From: Bog-473 sp963824195
GTDB taxonomy: Bacteria > Actinomycetota > Acidimicrobiia > Acidimicrobiales > RAAP-2
Assembly: GCA_963824195.1 (NCBI GenBank)
Contig: CAWGOJ010000001.1
Location: 1 to 64,000, forward strand
Direction: 5' to 3'
DNA: 64,000 bases
A program made the position numbers and the translations under genes. Positions 33,192-41,850 of the stretch are shown one piece after another. The stretch's first letter is position 1. Every line of letters begins with the position of its first letter. Under the pieces are notes generated by a model that saw nothing but the letters and a program-made list of their open reading frames with translations, was not told the origin of the DNA and did no database searches.

Positions 33192-34541
33192 GTGAGGATC
33201 GAGATCGTCGCGGTGGGCACTGAGCTGCTGCTGGGCCAGATCGCGGACACCAATTCAGCCTGGCTGGGCGACCGCCTCGCCGCCAACGGCGTGGCCTCCC
33301 ATTTCCACCAGGCCGTGGGCGACAACCACAGCCGCATCACTCTGGCGTTGCGCACCGCTTTGGCGCGTAGCGACGGCGTGATCATGTGCGGCGGTCTCGG
33401 GCCCACCCAGGACGACATCACCCGCGAAGCCATCGCCGAGGTCATGGGCGTCAACCTCGTCCGGGACCAGGCCATCGTCGACCTGATCGCCGGTTTCTTC
33501 GAGGCGAGGGGCCGCACCATGTCGGACAACAACGCGCGACAGGCCGAAGTCCCGCAGGGCGCCACCGTGATTCCGCAGGTGGGCGGCACGGCGCCCGGCC
33601 TCATCTGCCCGGTGGGGAACAAGGTGGTCTACGCGGTTCCCGGCGTCCCCTACGAAATGGCCGAGATGTTCGACCGCGCCGTCCTGCCGGACCTGCGCGA
33701 CCGGATGGCAGCCGCCGGCGAGGAGGGTGTGATCGCCAGCCGCGTGCTGCGGACATGGGGCGCGAGCGAGTCCGGCCTCGCCGAGTCCCTCCAGGACCGC
33801 ATCGACGCGCTCGATGCGGGTAGCGACGTGACACTCGCCTTCCTGGCCTCGGGCATCGAGGGGATCAAGGTGCGCATCACGGCCCGTGCTCGCACGCTGG
33901 ACGACGTCACCGCGCTGCTCGACAAGGAGGAGGTCGAGGTGCGCCGCGCCATCGACGAGCGCCTCGGCGACATCGTCTTCGGTGTCGACGACGAGTCCAT
34001 GGAGGTGGCCGTCGCGGCGCGCCTGATCGCGCGCGGGCTGACCTTCGGCGTGGCCGAGTCGCTCACGGGCGGCCTGATCTCCTCCCGGCTGGTCAACGTG
34101 CCCGGAGCCTCGACCTGGTTCCGCGGCGGCGTGGTGGCGTACGACTCGAAGGTCAAGTTCGACGTCCTGGGGGTGCCCGCAGGGCCGGTGGTCACCGAGC
34201 CGGCCGCGGCGGCCATGGCCGAGGGTGCCGCCCGGGTCACCGGGGCGGACGTGGGTCTCGGCATCACCGGGGTGGCCGGGCCCGACGAGCAGGAGGGCGT
34301 GGCGCCCGGGACGATCTTCGTGGGCCTGTCGCTCCCCGGCGCGCCCCCCAGACTCGCCGGCTGCGGGTCCCCGGGGACCGGGAGCGCATACGCCAGTACG
34401 GGGCCATATCGGCCCTTGACCTGCTGCGACGCGCACTCGACGCCCACATCGCCTGAGTGCCCGCGTTCACAGGAACCCCACAGCGGGGTCACACTGGACG
34501 AGGAGTCGTTAGCGCGACCCTGTGATGGCAGGGAGGTATGA
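33192..34541 (+). CDS. cinA: CinA-like competence/damage protein, frameshifted near C-terminus
   Basis: GTG start at 33192 (MRIEIVAVGTELLLGQI). The N-terminal MoCF-biosynthesis-like domain (MCGGLGPTQDDITREAIAE; AVPGVPYEMAEMF) is joined to a C-terminal nicotinamide-nucleotide amidase domain (VAESLTGGLISSRL; GITGVAGPDEQEGVAPGTIFVGL). After GLSLPGAPP the frame leaves the family sequence. One extra C in the six-C run 34344-34349 would restore LRVPGDRERIRQYGAISALD and a stop at 34455. As given, the frame runs on to 34541 with an unrelated tail. This is either a homopolymer error or a real C-terminal frameshift. Confidence 0.85.
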   Translation: MRIEIVAVGTELLLGQIADTNSAWLGDRLAANGVASHFHQAVGDNHSRITLALRTALARSDGVIMCGGLGPTQDDITREAIAEVMGVNLVRDQAIVDLIAGFFEARGRTMSDNNARQAEVPQGATVIPQVGGTAPGLICPVGNKVVYAVPGVPYEMAEMFDRAVLPDLRDRMAAAGEEGVIASRVLRTWGASESGLAESLQDRIDALDAGSDVTLAFLASGIEGIKVRITARARTLDDVTALLDKEEVEVRRAIDERLGDIVFGVDDESMEVAVAARLIARGLTFGVAESLTGGLISSRLVNVPGASTWFRGGVVAYDSKVKFDVLGVPAGPVVTEPAAAAMAEGAARVTGADVGLGITGVAGPDEQEGVAPGTIFVGLSLPGAPPRLAGCGSPGTGSAYASTGPYRPLTCCDAHSTPTSPECPRSQEPHSGVTLDEESLARPCDGREV

Positions 34542-34544
34542 CAA

Positions 34545-35258
34545 GTGAAGATCGACAACGGACCGCGCGTCCTGGTGGTGGATGACGAGCCCTCGATCGT
34601 CGACGCGGTGGCGACGTCGCTGCGTTACGAGGGGTTCACCGTCGACGAGGCGATGACCGGCCGCAAGGCCCTTGCCCAGGCCCAGGAGGACCCGCCCGAT
34701 CTCGTGATCCTCGACGTGATGCTGCCCGACCTCGACGGCCTCGAGGTGACCCGGCGCCTGCGTGCCGATGGGCTGCGGGTGCCCGTCCTCTTCCTCACGG
34801 CCCGGGACACGCTGCAGGACAAGCTGGCCGGGCTCACCGTCGGCGGCGACGACTATGTCACAAAGCCCTTCGCTCTCGCTGAGGTGATCGCCCGGGTGCA
34901 TGCCATCCTGCGTCGTACCGGCTACGAGCCCGAGGACGACGGCATCCTTCGCTTTTCCGACGTCGAACTCGACGAAAGCGCGCACGAGGTGCGCCGCGCC
35001 GGGAACCCGATCAACCTCACGGCGACGGAGTTCAACCTGCTGCGCTACTTCATGCTCAACCCGCGCCACGTGCTCTCGAAGGCGCAGATCCTCGACCACG
35101 TCTGGCACTACGACTTCGGCGGTGACGGGAACGTGGTCGAGACCTACGTCAGCTACCTGCGCAAGAAGCTCGAGAGGTTCGGGCCGCCGCTCATCCACAC
35201 CATCCGTCTGGTCGGCTACACGCTGAGGGAGCCCGAGTCCGCCAACGGAGCAGCCTGA
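34545..35258 (+). CDS. OmpR/PhoB-family response regulator
   Basis: 237 aa, GTG start with GGGAGG upstream. The receiver domain has Asp13/14, phospho-acceptor Asp57 (ILDVMLPDLDG), Thr in FLTARD and Lys in TKPFAL. It is followed by a winged helix (EFNLLRYFMLNPRHVLSKAQIL; VVETYVSYLRKKL). It is co-transcribed with the kinase whose start follows its stop directly. Close to the actinobacterial TrcR/MprA type; the signal is unknown. Confidence 0.9.
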   Translation: MKIDNGPRVLVVDDEPSIVDAVATSLRYEGFTVDEAMTGRKALAQAQEDPPDLVILDVMLPDLDGLEVTRRLRADGLRVPVLFLTARDTLQDKLAGLTVGGDDYVTKPFALAEVIARVHAILRRTGYEPEDDGILRFSDVELDESAHEVRRAGNPINLTATEFNLLRYFMLNPRHVLSKAQILDHVWHYDFGGDGNVVETYVSYLRKKLERFGPPLIHTIRLVGYTLREPESANGAA

Positions 35259-36893
35259 GTGTCCCTGCGGCTCCGGCTCCTGCTTGCTGTCGGAGCCATC
35301 GCGATCATCGCGTTGGTCGTCGCCGATTTCGCCACGTACTCGGCGCTGCGCTCGTCCCTCTACAACCAGGTCGACCAACAGCTGGCCCAGCACCGTCCCG
35401 GCGTTCCCGTCGACGTGGCGACCGGCAACGTCGCGTGCTTGGCACCCCGGAGTGGCGGCTTGGGTGGCAACGGTGGTGGAGGTGGGGGCGGAGGCCCGGA
35501 CTTCAACGGGGGCGGCGAGGGTGGACCCAACGTGTCAGGCATCTACTACAGCGCCGTGGTGAACCAGAACGGATCGGTTGTCAATGGCCTTGAGTGCCCT
35601 GCCTACGTCGGCGACCACGAGTACCGACCGCAGCTCCCGAGCCCGATCACCGGGTTCACCACCCAGCCCGACGGGTTCCAAGAGGTCTACTTCACGACCG
35701 GTTCCATCGCTTCTGGCGGCCCGGCCTTCAGGGTCCGGGCCATCAAGACGCCGACCGGAGGGGTCTACGACGTGTTGGCCCAGCCGATCGGCGACCAGAC
35801 CAGCACCCTGCACACCCTCTTCCTGATTGAGCTGGCGGTCACCGCTGGCGCGCTGGTGTTCGCCCTTGCAGCAGGGTGGTGGCTGGTTCGCCTCGGACTG
35901 CGGCCCTTGGAGGACGTCGAGCGGACGGCGGAATCCATCGCCGCGGGAAACCTCGACCAGCGGGTCCCCGGCGCGGAGCAGTCAACGGAGGTCGGCCGCC
36001 TGGCCCGGGCACTCAACATCATGCTCGAGCGGATCCAGGTGGCGTTCTCGGCACGGCTCGCCTCCGAGGCGCGCCTGAAGGAATCCGAGCATTACCTCCG
36101 CCAGTTCGTGGCTGATGCTTCGCACGAGCTCCGGACGCCCATCGCCGCGGTGTCGGCGTACGCCGAGCTGTTCGAGCGGGGGGCTGCCGCGCACTCCGAC
36201 GACCTGCCTCGAGTGGTGTCGGGCATCCGGATGGAGACGGCACGGATGGACCGTCTTGTCACCGACCTGCTCACCCTCGCCCGGCTGGACGAGGGTGTGC
36301 CCATGGAGAGGGCCCCTGTCGAGCTGGTGGCGCTGGCGTCGGAGGCCGTGCGCACTGCCACCGCCGTCGGGCCCGAGTGGCCGGTGCGGTTCTGGGCCTC
36401 ACGGCCAGTCGAGGTGATCGGGGACAAGGACCGCCTGCGCCAGGTGGTCGACAACCTGCTCGCCAACGTCAGGGCGCACACGCCTCCGGGGACGACGACG
36501 ACCGTGCGGGTGGACCAGGTTGGGGACCAGGCCGAGGTGGAGGTGCGTGACACTGGACCCGGTATGCCCCCCGAGGAGGCCCGTCGCGTCTTCGAGCGCT
36601 TCTACCGGGTCGACCCGGCGCGAGCGCGCACGACCGGTGGCAGCGGCCTGGGCCTCTCCATCGTGGCGGCCATCGTTGCGGCGCACGGGGGCACCGTCTC
36701 GGCGGCATCATCACCGGGGCAGGGCATGACCGTGAGCGTGCTCATCCCGATGAGCACGCTCACGCTGGACCAGGACCAGGACCAGGACCAGGACCAGGAC
36801 CAGGACCAGGACCAGGACCAGGACCAGGACCAGGACCAGGACCAGGACCAGGACCGGGTCGCGGCCAGCGAGTCACCCGAGTCCGCCGCCTGA
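35259..36893 (+). CDS. sensor histidine kinase with (DQ)14 C-terminal tail
   Basis: 544 aa. TM1 (~7-27) is followed by an extracytoplasmic region with a Gly-rich loop (GGNGGGGGGGG), TM2 (~187-210), HAMP, and a HisKA domain with His289 in SHELRTP. The ATPase domain has N, G1 (DTGPGMPP) and G2 (GGSGLGLSI) boxes. After the normal end (VSVLIPM) comes a hydrophilic tail of fourteen Asp-Gln pairs, encoded by a perfect 6-bp tandem repeat. It phosphorylates the regulator at 34545. Confidence 0.9.
   Translation: MSLRLRLLLAVGAIAIIALVVADFATYSALRSSLYNQVDQQLAQHRPGVPVDVATGNVACLAPRSGGLGGNGGGGGGGGPDFNGGGEGGPNVSGIYYSAVVNQNGSVVNGLECPAYVGDHEYRPQLPSPITGFTTQPDGFQEVYFTTGSIASGGPAFRVRAIKTPTGGVYDVLAQPIGDQTSTLHTLFLIELAVTAGALVFALAAGWWLVRLGLRPLEDVERTAESIAAGNLDQRVPGAEQSTEVGRLARALNIMLERIQVAFSARLASEARLKESEHYLRQFVADASHELRTPIAAVSAYAELFERGAAAHSDDLPRVVSGIRMETARMDRLVTDLLTLARLDEGVPMERAPVELVALASEAVRTATAVGPEWPVRFWASRPVEVIGDKDRLRQVVDNLLANVRAHTPPGTTTTVRVDQVGDQAEVEVRDTGPGMPPEEARRVFERFYRVDPARARTTGGSGLGLSIVAAIVAAHGGTVSAASSPGQGMTVSVLIPMSTLTLDQDQDQDQDQDQDQDQDQDQDQDQDQDQDRVAASESPESAA
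36768..36851 (+). repeat. hexanucleotide microsatellite (GACCAG)14
   Basis: Fourteen perfect copies of GACCAG are followed by GACCGG. They lie in frame near the 3' end of the kinase gene and encode alternating Asp-Gln. Length changes would keep the frame, so the tail length may vary between cells or strains. Confidence 0.95.
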
Positions 36894-36903
36894 GCCCGGT
36901 CGG

Positions 36904-38184
36904 ATGCGGCGCCCGCGATTCACACCGGGCCCACAGCCGACCTTCACGGAGCCCGGAGCCGAGACCGCCACCATGCGTGACATGACAGCGCTGGCGCCCT
37001 TCAAGGCCGACGTGGACCCCCGCTCGGTCCCCGTGGACGTCGAGATCATCGTCCCCGTGTACAACGAGGCGGCGCAACTGGCGGAGAGGATCACGGCGCT
37101 GCGCACTTTCCTCGACGAGTCGTTCCCCTTCCGGGCGCTCGTCACGATTGTGGACAACGCGAGCACCGACGACACCTACGGCGTGGCGAGCCAGCTCGCA
37201 TCCAGCGTGGCTGGCGTGGCGGCCATGCACCTGGCGCGCAAGGGACGCGGCTACGCCCTGCGCTCGGCGTGGTCAACCAGCGAGGCCCCCGTGGTGGCCT
37301 ACATGGACGTCGACCTCTCTACCTCGCTCCCGGCGCTCCTTCCGCTGGTGGCTCCGTTGCTCTCGGGTCACCGGGACGTGGCGATCGGGTCACGCCTCGC
37401 ACGCGGGGCGCACGTGGTGCGCGGGCCGAAGCGCGAGCTGATATCGAGGGCATACAACCTGCTCCTCAAGCTCACCCTGCGGGGCCGGTTCAGCGACGCC
37501 CAGTGCGGCTTCAAGGCGCTGCGGCGCGACGCGGTGGAACGGCTGCTTCCGCTCGTCGAGGACAACGAGTGGTTCTTCGACACCGAGTTGCTGGTCACCG
37601 CCGAGCGGTTAGGCCTGCGGATTGGTGAAGTCCCGGTGGACTGGGTCGACGACCCCGACTCGCGGGTGGACATCGTGTCGACTGCCGCCGACGATCTGCG
37701 GGGCGTGTGGCGAATGCTGGTCCGGCGTCCCAAAGGCCTGCGACGGGTCCGCTCCAACGAGGTGACGGCCGATCAGCTCCTGCGCTTCGCCGGCGTAGGC
37801 GTCGTGTCCACGATCGGATACCTCTTCCTCTTCATCGCCTGGCGCCCCCTCATCGGCGCTTTCGGCGCCAACGCCGTCGCCATGGCGATCGCCACCCTGT
37901 TCAACACGGCGGTGCACCGCGAGCTGTCCAGCACTACCGACGGCCAGCCCCGCCGCGGTCGACTCTTCGCCGTCGCCGGCGGGGCGTACGCCGTGAGCCT
38001 GGCCTTCACGACACTGGGCCTCCTGGTCGCCCGATGGATGGCTCCGGGCGCCCTGCTCCCCGAGCTCGTCGCGATCACCGTGGCCAATGTGGTCGCTGCT
38101 GTCTTCCGGTTCGCCGTGCTGCGGGCCTGGATCTTCCGCCCGAGCGCACGCCCGGGCGCCGACCCGATGGAGGTGTCACGATGA
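36904..38184 (+). CDS. GT2 family glycosyltransferase fused to GtrA-like membrane domain
   Basis: 426 aa. The N-terminal GT-A domain (VEIIVPVYNEAAQLAERI, DNASTDDT, the metal motif YMDVDLSTS, AQCGFKALRRD) is of dolichol-phosphate-mannose-synthase type. The C-terminal ~130 residues hold four TM helices of GtrA type (LLRFAGVGVVSTIGYLFLF). It would charge a polyprenyl phosphate with a sugar and possibly flip it. It overlaps the next gene, a GT39-type transferase that could use that lipid-linked sugar. Confidence 0.85.
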   Translation: MRRPRFTPGPQPTFTEPGAETATMRDMTALAPFKADVDPRSVPVDVEIIVPVYNEAAQLAERITALRTFLDESFPFRALVTIVDNASTDDTYGVASQLASSVAGVAAMHLARKGRGYALRSAWSTSEAPVVAYMDVDLSTSLPALLPLVAPLLSGHRDVAIGSRLARGAHVVRGPKRELISRAYNLLLKLTLRGRFSDAQCGFKALRRDAVERLLPLVEDNEWFFDTELLVTAERLGLRIGEVPVDWVDDPDSRVDIVSTAADDLRGVWRMLVRRPKGLRRVRSNEVTADQLLRFAGVGVVSTIGYLFLFIAWRPLIGAFGANAVAMAIATLFNTAVHRELSSTTDGQPRRGRLFAVAGGAYAVSLAFTTLGLLVARWMAPGALLPELVAITVANVVAAVFRFAVLRAWIFRPSARPGADPMEVSR

Positions 38185-40394
38185 CGGACCTCACGCCCGC
38201 CCCCGACGCCCCCGTCGGGTTGCTCGACCCGCCGACGCAACTCGACGCCGTCCGCACGGACGCCCTCGAGACCGGCGCGCCCGCCGGATCCGAGTGGCCC
38301 CCCGGCCCGCGGCGCGGGCACGTGGCGCGCTTCGTGCGCGGCAAGGAGAGCGATGCGCCCTGGGTGCGGCCCGCACTACTCGTGCTGCTCGCAGCCACCG
38401 CCGTCCTCTACCTGTGGGACCTGGGGGCGAGCGGGTGGGCGAACTCCTTCTACTCGGCGGCGGTGCAGGCCGGAACCAAGAGCTGGAAGGCCTTCTTCTT
38501 CGGGTCCTCGGACTCGTCGAACTTCATCACCGTCGACAAGCCGCCCGCCTTCCTGTGGCCGATGGAGATCTCCGCCCGGATCTTCGGGCTCAACTCGTGG
38601 AGCGTCCTCGCGCCGCAGGCCCTGGAGGGCGTGGCCACCGTCGGCCTGGTCTACCTGTCCGTGCGGCGCTGGTTCAGCGCGCAGGCGGCGCTCCTCGGCG
38701 CTGCCGTGGTGGCGCTCACGCCGGTGGCGGCCATGATGTTCCGCTACAACAACCCCGACGCCATGCTGGCGCTGCTGCTGACCGGCTCCCTCTACGCCAC
38801 CATGCGCGGCCTGGAGCGGGCGCAGACCAAGTGGCTCGTCCTCGCGGGGACGCTCGTGGGCTTCGGCTTCATCACCAAGATGATGCAGGCGTTCCTCATC
38901 ATCCCCGTCATCGCGGTCGTCTACCTGCTCGCCGCGCCCACCGGATGGTGGCGACGGGTGTGGCAGGTCGCCGTCATGGGCGTCTCCGTGCTCGTCGCGG
39001 CGGGCTGGTGGGTGGCCGCCGTCGCGCTGACGCCCGCCGCCGACCGTCCCTATGTGGGCGGTTCACAGAACAACAGCATCCTGAACCTGATCTTCGGCTA
39101 CAACGGCTTCGGCCGGCTCACCGGCAACGAGAGCGGCAGCGTGGGCGGAGGTCGGGTCGCCGGGAGCATGTGGGGGCCCACCGGGTTGACCCGGCTCTTC
39201 AACAGCGAGTTCGGGAACATGATGTCGTGGCTGCTGCCCGGCGCGCTGCTCATGGGCGCCGTCCTGATCGGCATCACCATCCGGGCCCGCCGGACCGACC
39301 GCGAGCGTGCCGCGCTGCTCCTGTGGGGCGGCACGCTCGTATGCACCGGCCTCGTCATCAGCCTGGCGCAGGGCATCATCCATCCCTATTACACGGTCGC
39401 CCTGGCGGCGCCGCTCGGTGGTCTCGTCGGGATCGCCACCATGGGCCTGTGGCAGCGCCGCGAGAGCTGGGCCGGAAGGATCGGTCTCGCCGCCGGTCTC
39501 GCCGCCACGGTGGTCTGGAGCTACTTGCTTCTCGGACGCACGGCGGACTGGTTCCCGGCCCTGCGGCCCTTCGTCGCGGTGGTCGGATCGCTTGGTGTCG
39601 TCGCCATCCTCGCCATCCCCCTACTCCGATCCGTGCCGAAGCTGGCGATCGGCGTCGTCGCGGCGCTCGGCCTCGGGGCCGCCCTCGCCGCACCCCTCTT
39701 TTCGACGGTCGCCACGGCGGCCACCCCGCACAACGGGGCCATCCCGTCGGTGACGCCGACCCCGGCCGGTGGCCAGGGCGGCCCCGGAGGCGGTTTCCCC
39801 GGCGGCGGTCCCGGTGGTGGGTTCCGGCGTGCCTTCGGTGGCGGCTTCCCCGGCGGCGGCTTCCCCGGCGGCGGCTTCCCGGGCGGCGGCTTCCCGGGCG
39901 CCGGCACAGGCACCGGGACCGGCGGTTTCCCCGGCGGCGGCTTCCCCGGCGGCGCAGCACCCTCGTTCGGTGGCGGCTCCGGAGCCCGCCGTGCCTTCGG
40001 TGGGCCTGGTGGCGGTGCCGGCGGTGGGTTCCTGAGCTCGAGCCGGTCTAACCCCGCGCTGAACAAGCTGCTCCAGGCGGACGCCGGCCGCTACGCGTGG
40101 GCCGCCGCCACGGTGAACTCGAACAACGCCGCCGGCTACCAGCTCGGGAGCGGCGAGCCGGTGATGGCCATCGGCGGGTTCAACGGGACCGACCCGGCGC
40201 CGACGCTGGCGCAGTTCGAGAAGTACGTGTCGGAGGGAAAGATCCACTACTTCATTTCCGGCTCGGGCGGCTTCGGTGGTGGGCCCGGCGGAGGTAGCAC
40301 CAGCGACGACGCCTCGCAGATCACATCGTGGGTCGAGTCGCACTACACCGCCGAGACTGTCGGCGGGGTGACCGTCTACGACCTCTCGTCCTGA
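38181..40394 (+). CDS. GT39/ArnT-like membrane glycosyltransferase with Gly/Phe/Pro-rich ectodomain
   Basis: 737 aa from the ATG at 38181 (4-nt overlap). The first ~85 residues are cytoplasmic. A multi-TM region carries the first-loop acidic motif and FFGSSDSSNFITVDKPP typical of PMT/ArnT-type transferases using polyprenyl-phosphate sugars. After the last TM come a ~110-residue low-complexity stretch (GGGFPGGGFP repeats) and a soluble C-terminal domain (AATVNSNNAAGYQLGSGEPVMAIGGFNG quoted in part; WVESHYTAETVGG). It works with the GT2-GtrA protein. Confidence 0.85.
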   Translation: MTDLTPAPDAPVGLLDPPTQLDAVRTDALETGAPAGSEWPPGPRRGHVARFVRGKESDAPWVRPALLVLLAATAVLYLWDLGASGWANSFYSAAVQAGTKSWKAFFFGSSDSSNFITVDKPPAFLWPMEISARIFGLNSWSVLAPQALEGVATVGLVYLSVRRWFSAQAALLGAAVVALTPVAAMMFRYNNPDAMLALLLTGSLYATMRGLERAQTKWLVLAGTLVGFGFITKMMQAFLIIPVIAVVYLLAAPTGWWRRVWQVAVMGVSVLVAAGWWVAAVALTPAADRPYVGGSQNNSILNLIFGYNGFGRLTGNESGSVGGGRVAGSMWGPTGLTRLFNSEFGNMMSWLLPGALLMGAVLIGITIRARRTDRERAALLLWGGTLVCTGLVISLAQGIIHPYYTVALAAPLGGLVGIATMGLWQRRESWAGRIGLAAGLAATVVWSYLLLGRTADWFPALRPFVAVVGSLGVVAILAIPLLRSVPKLAIGVVAALGLGAALAAPLFSTVATAATPHNGAIPSVTPTPAGGQGGPGGGFPGGGPGGGFRRAFGGGFPGGGFPGGGFPGGGFPGAGTGTGTGGFPGGGFPGGAAPSFGGGSGARRAFGGPGGGAGGGFLSSSRSNPALNKLLQADAGRYAWAAATVNSNNAAGYQLGSGEPVMAIGGFNGTDPAPTLAQFEKYVSEGKIHYFISGSGGFGGGPGGGSTSDDASQITSWVESHYTAETVGGVTVYDLSS
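39841..39900 (+). repeat. 15-bp tandem repeats encoding GGFPG
   Basis: Four near-identical 15-bp units code for GGGFP-type pentapeptides in the extracytoplasmic tail of the GT39-type protein. Further imperfect units flank them on both sides. Confidence 0.85.
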
Positions 40395-40414
40395 GCGGTC
40401 CCCGGCGCGTCACC

Positions 40415-40912
40415 TCACAGCAGCTCGAGGTAGCGCTCCAGGGTCGCGGCGTCGAAGGCGACGAATCGGATCAAGGTGACGTCGGTGTCCGCCGCGCGGA
40501 CGGTTGTCACGGCGACCTCGGCGGCTTGCCCCGGCGGATAGCCGAACACACCGGTGGAGATGGCGGGGAAGGCGACGGAGCGGGCGCCCACCTCGTCGGC
40601 GACGGCCAGGGCGCTGCGGTAGCACGAGGCGAGCGTCTCGGACTCGCCCGCGGCACCACCCTCCCAGACTGGGCCCACGGTGTGGATGATGAAGCGCGCC
40701 GGCAGGCGGAACCCGTCGGTCACCACGGCCTGGCCGGGCGGGCAGCCGCCGATGGCCCGGCAGGCGGCTTGCAGCATCTCGGCGCCTGCAGCGCGGTGGA
40801 TGGCGCCGTCGACCCCGCCGCCACCGCGCAGGTGCTGGTTGGCGGCGTTGACGACCGCGTCGACCGGTTCGGTTGTGATGTCGCCCAGGGCGGCCTCGAG
40901 CCGCGGGGGCAC
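40415..40912 (-). CDS. macro-domain protein (O-acetyl-ADP-ribose deacetylase type)
   Basis: 165 aa, GTG start. It is a single macro domain: GDITTEPVDAVVNAANQHL, then RGGGGVDGAIHRAAG, TDGFRLPARFIIHTVGP and AFPAISTGVFGYP. All substrate-loop motifs of the YmdB/MacroD class are present. It removes ADP-ribose or acetyl groups from ADP-ribose adducts. Convergent with the GT39 gene. Confidence 0.9.
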   Translation of the reverse strand: MPPRLEAALGDITTEPVDAVVNAANQHLRGGGGVDGAIHRAAGAEMLQAACRAIGGCPPGQAVVTDGFRLPARFIIHTVGPVWEGGAAGESETLASCYRSALAVADEVGARSVAFPAISTGVFGYPPGQAAEVAVTTVRAADTDVTLIRFVAFDAATLERYLELL

Positions 40913-40917
40913 GCGAT

Positions 40918-41727
40918 CTACCCCGAGGCGGTGGTGGTGGTCGTGGTCGCGCCCGAGGTGGCGGCCGGAACCAGCTTCAACAGCGACACCGACGTCTTGG
41001 GCGCCGACTCGCTGGTGTTCTCGCCCCAGTTGGAGAAGACGACGGTGCCGTGGATCGCCGAGGAGCCGCCCGTGCCGCCCGGGTTGGTGACCTCCTCGAG
41101 CGGATCCGCCGTGCCGCTGGCCGGGAGATAGATGATCACGGGGACCTTGCTGCCGCTGACGCTGCTCACGTAGCCGCGCACGGCGACCGCGCGCTTGCCC
41201 TGCACCGTGGTGGCGGTGCCGTAGCTGTAGGGCCCGCTCATCTGCAGCTCGGTGGTCACCTGCGAGTTCAGGAGCCCGCTGACCAGCTCGCCGAGGGAGC
41301 TGTTCGACGTCGGGAAGGAGAGCCAGGCGCCGGCGTACTTGCGGGACTCGGCGTTGGTCAGGCCGATGACGTGGCTGAGCGCGGTTGCGTTGCCCTTCAC
41401 GTATCCAGTCGACCCGACCACCATGGCGGTGACGTGCTCCGCGGCCGACCCCTTCTTCGACACCGTGAGGGTCTGCTCACCCGAGGTGGCACCGGTATCG
41501 CCGTCGACCTGAATGGTGACGCCGCTCTGCTTGGCCGAGGAGGCGAAGTGCACGCCCTGGGTGCCGGCGGCGTTGATGGCGGACAGGTACTTGCTCTGGG
41601 CGCTCGGGGTGGTCGCGGCGCCTGCCATGGTGGGGAGCGCGGCCAGGGCGGTCAGCGCGGAGATGCCTGCGACGGCGGCCGCGGCGCTGCGTACGTGAAC
41701 GGGGCGCATGGAGCGCATGGAGTGCAT
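40918..41727 (-). CDS. secreted protein, paralogue of 41851-42612
   Basis: 269 aa from the ATG at 41727 (GAAGG upstream). The signal peptide is AAAVAGISALTALAAL...AGA. The mature protein (YLSAINAAGTQGVHFASSAKQSG, VGSTGYVKGNATAL, SGLLNSQVTTELQMSGPYSYG) is collinear with the neighbour at 41851-42612. The layout resembles LppX/LprG-like lipid-binding folds, but no lipobox is present and I do not assign a family. The C-terminus is a Thr-rich tail. Confidence 0.75.
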   Translation of the reverse strand: MHSMRSMRPVHVRSAAAAVAGISALTALAALPTMAGAATTPSAQSKYLSAINAAGTQGVHFASSAKQSGVTIQVDGDTGATSGEQTLTVSKKGSAAEHVTAMVVGSTGYVKGNATALSHVIGLTNAESRKYAGAWLSFPTSNSSLGELVSGLLNSQVTTELQMSGPYSYGTATTVQGKRAVAVRGYVSSVSGSKVPVIIYLPASGTADPLEEVTNPGGTGGSSAIHGTVVFSNWGENTSESAPKTSVSLLKLVPAATSGATTTTTTASG

Positions 41728-41850
41728 GACCTTCACTCTCTGGGGTCGCCGGCCCGGAGGCGCGGGCGCCCGCTGGGGTCGGGTGTGGCGGGACGGGGAC
41801 ATTTTCGCACGGCCCGGGCCGGGATCGGGGTCGGGGCGTGCCGCCGCAGG

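Noticed and set aside
36768..36851. CRISPR array
   Set aside because: The unit is 6 bp with no spacers; it is a coding microsatellite.
36760..37230. Minus-strand frame with a Gly-Pro repeat opposite the kinase tail
   Set aside because: It is the antisense reading of the GACCAG repeat; the plus-strand kinase frame is clearly coding.
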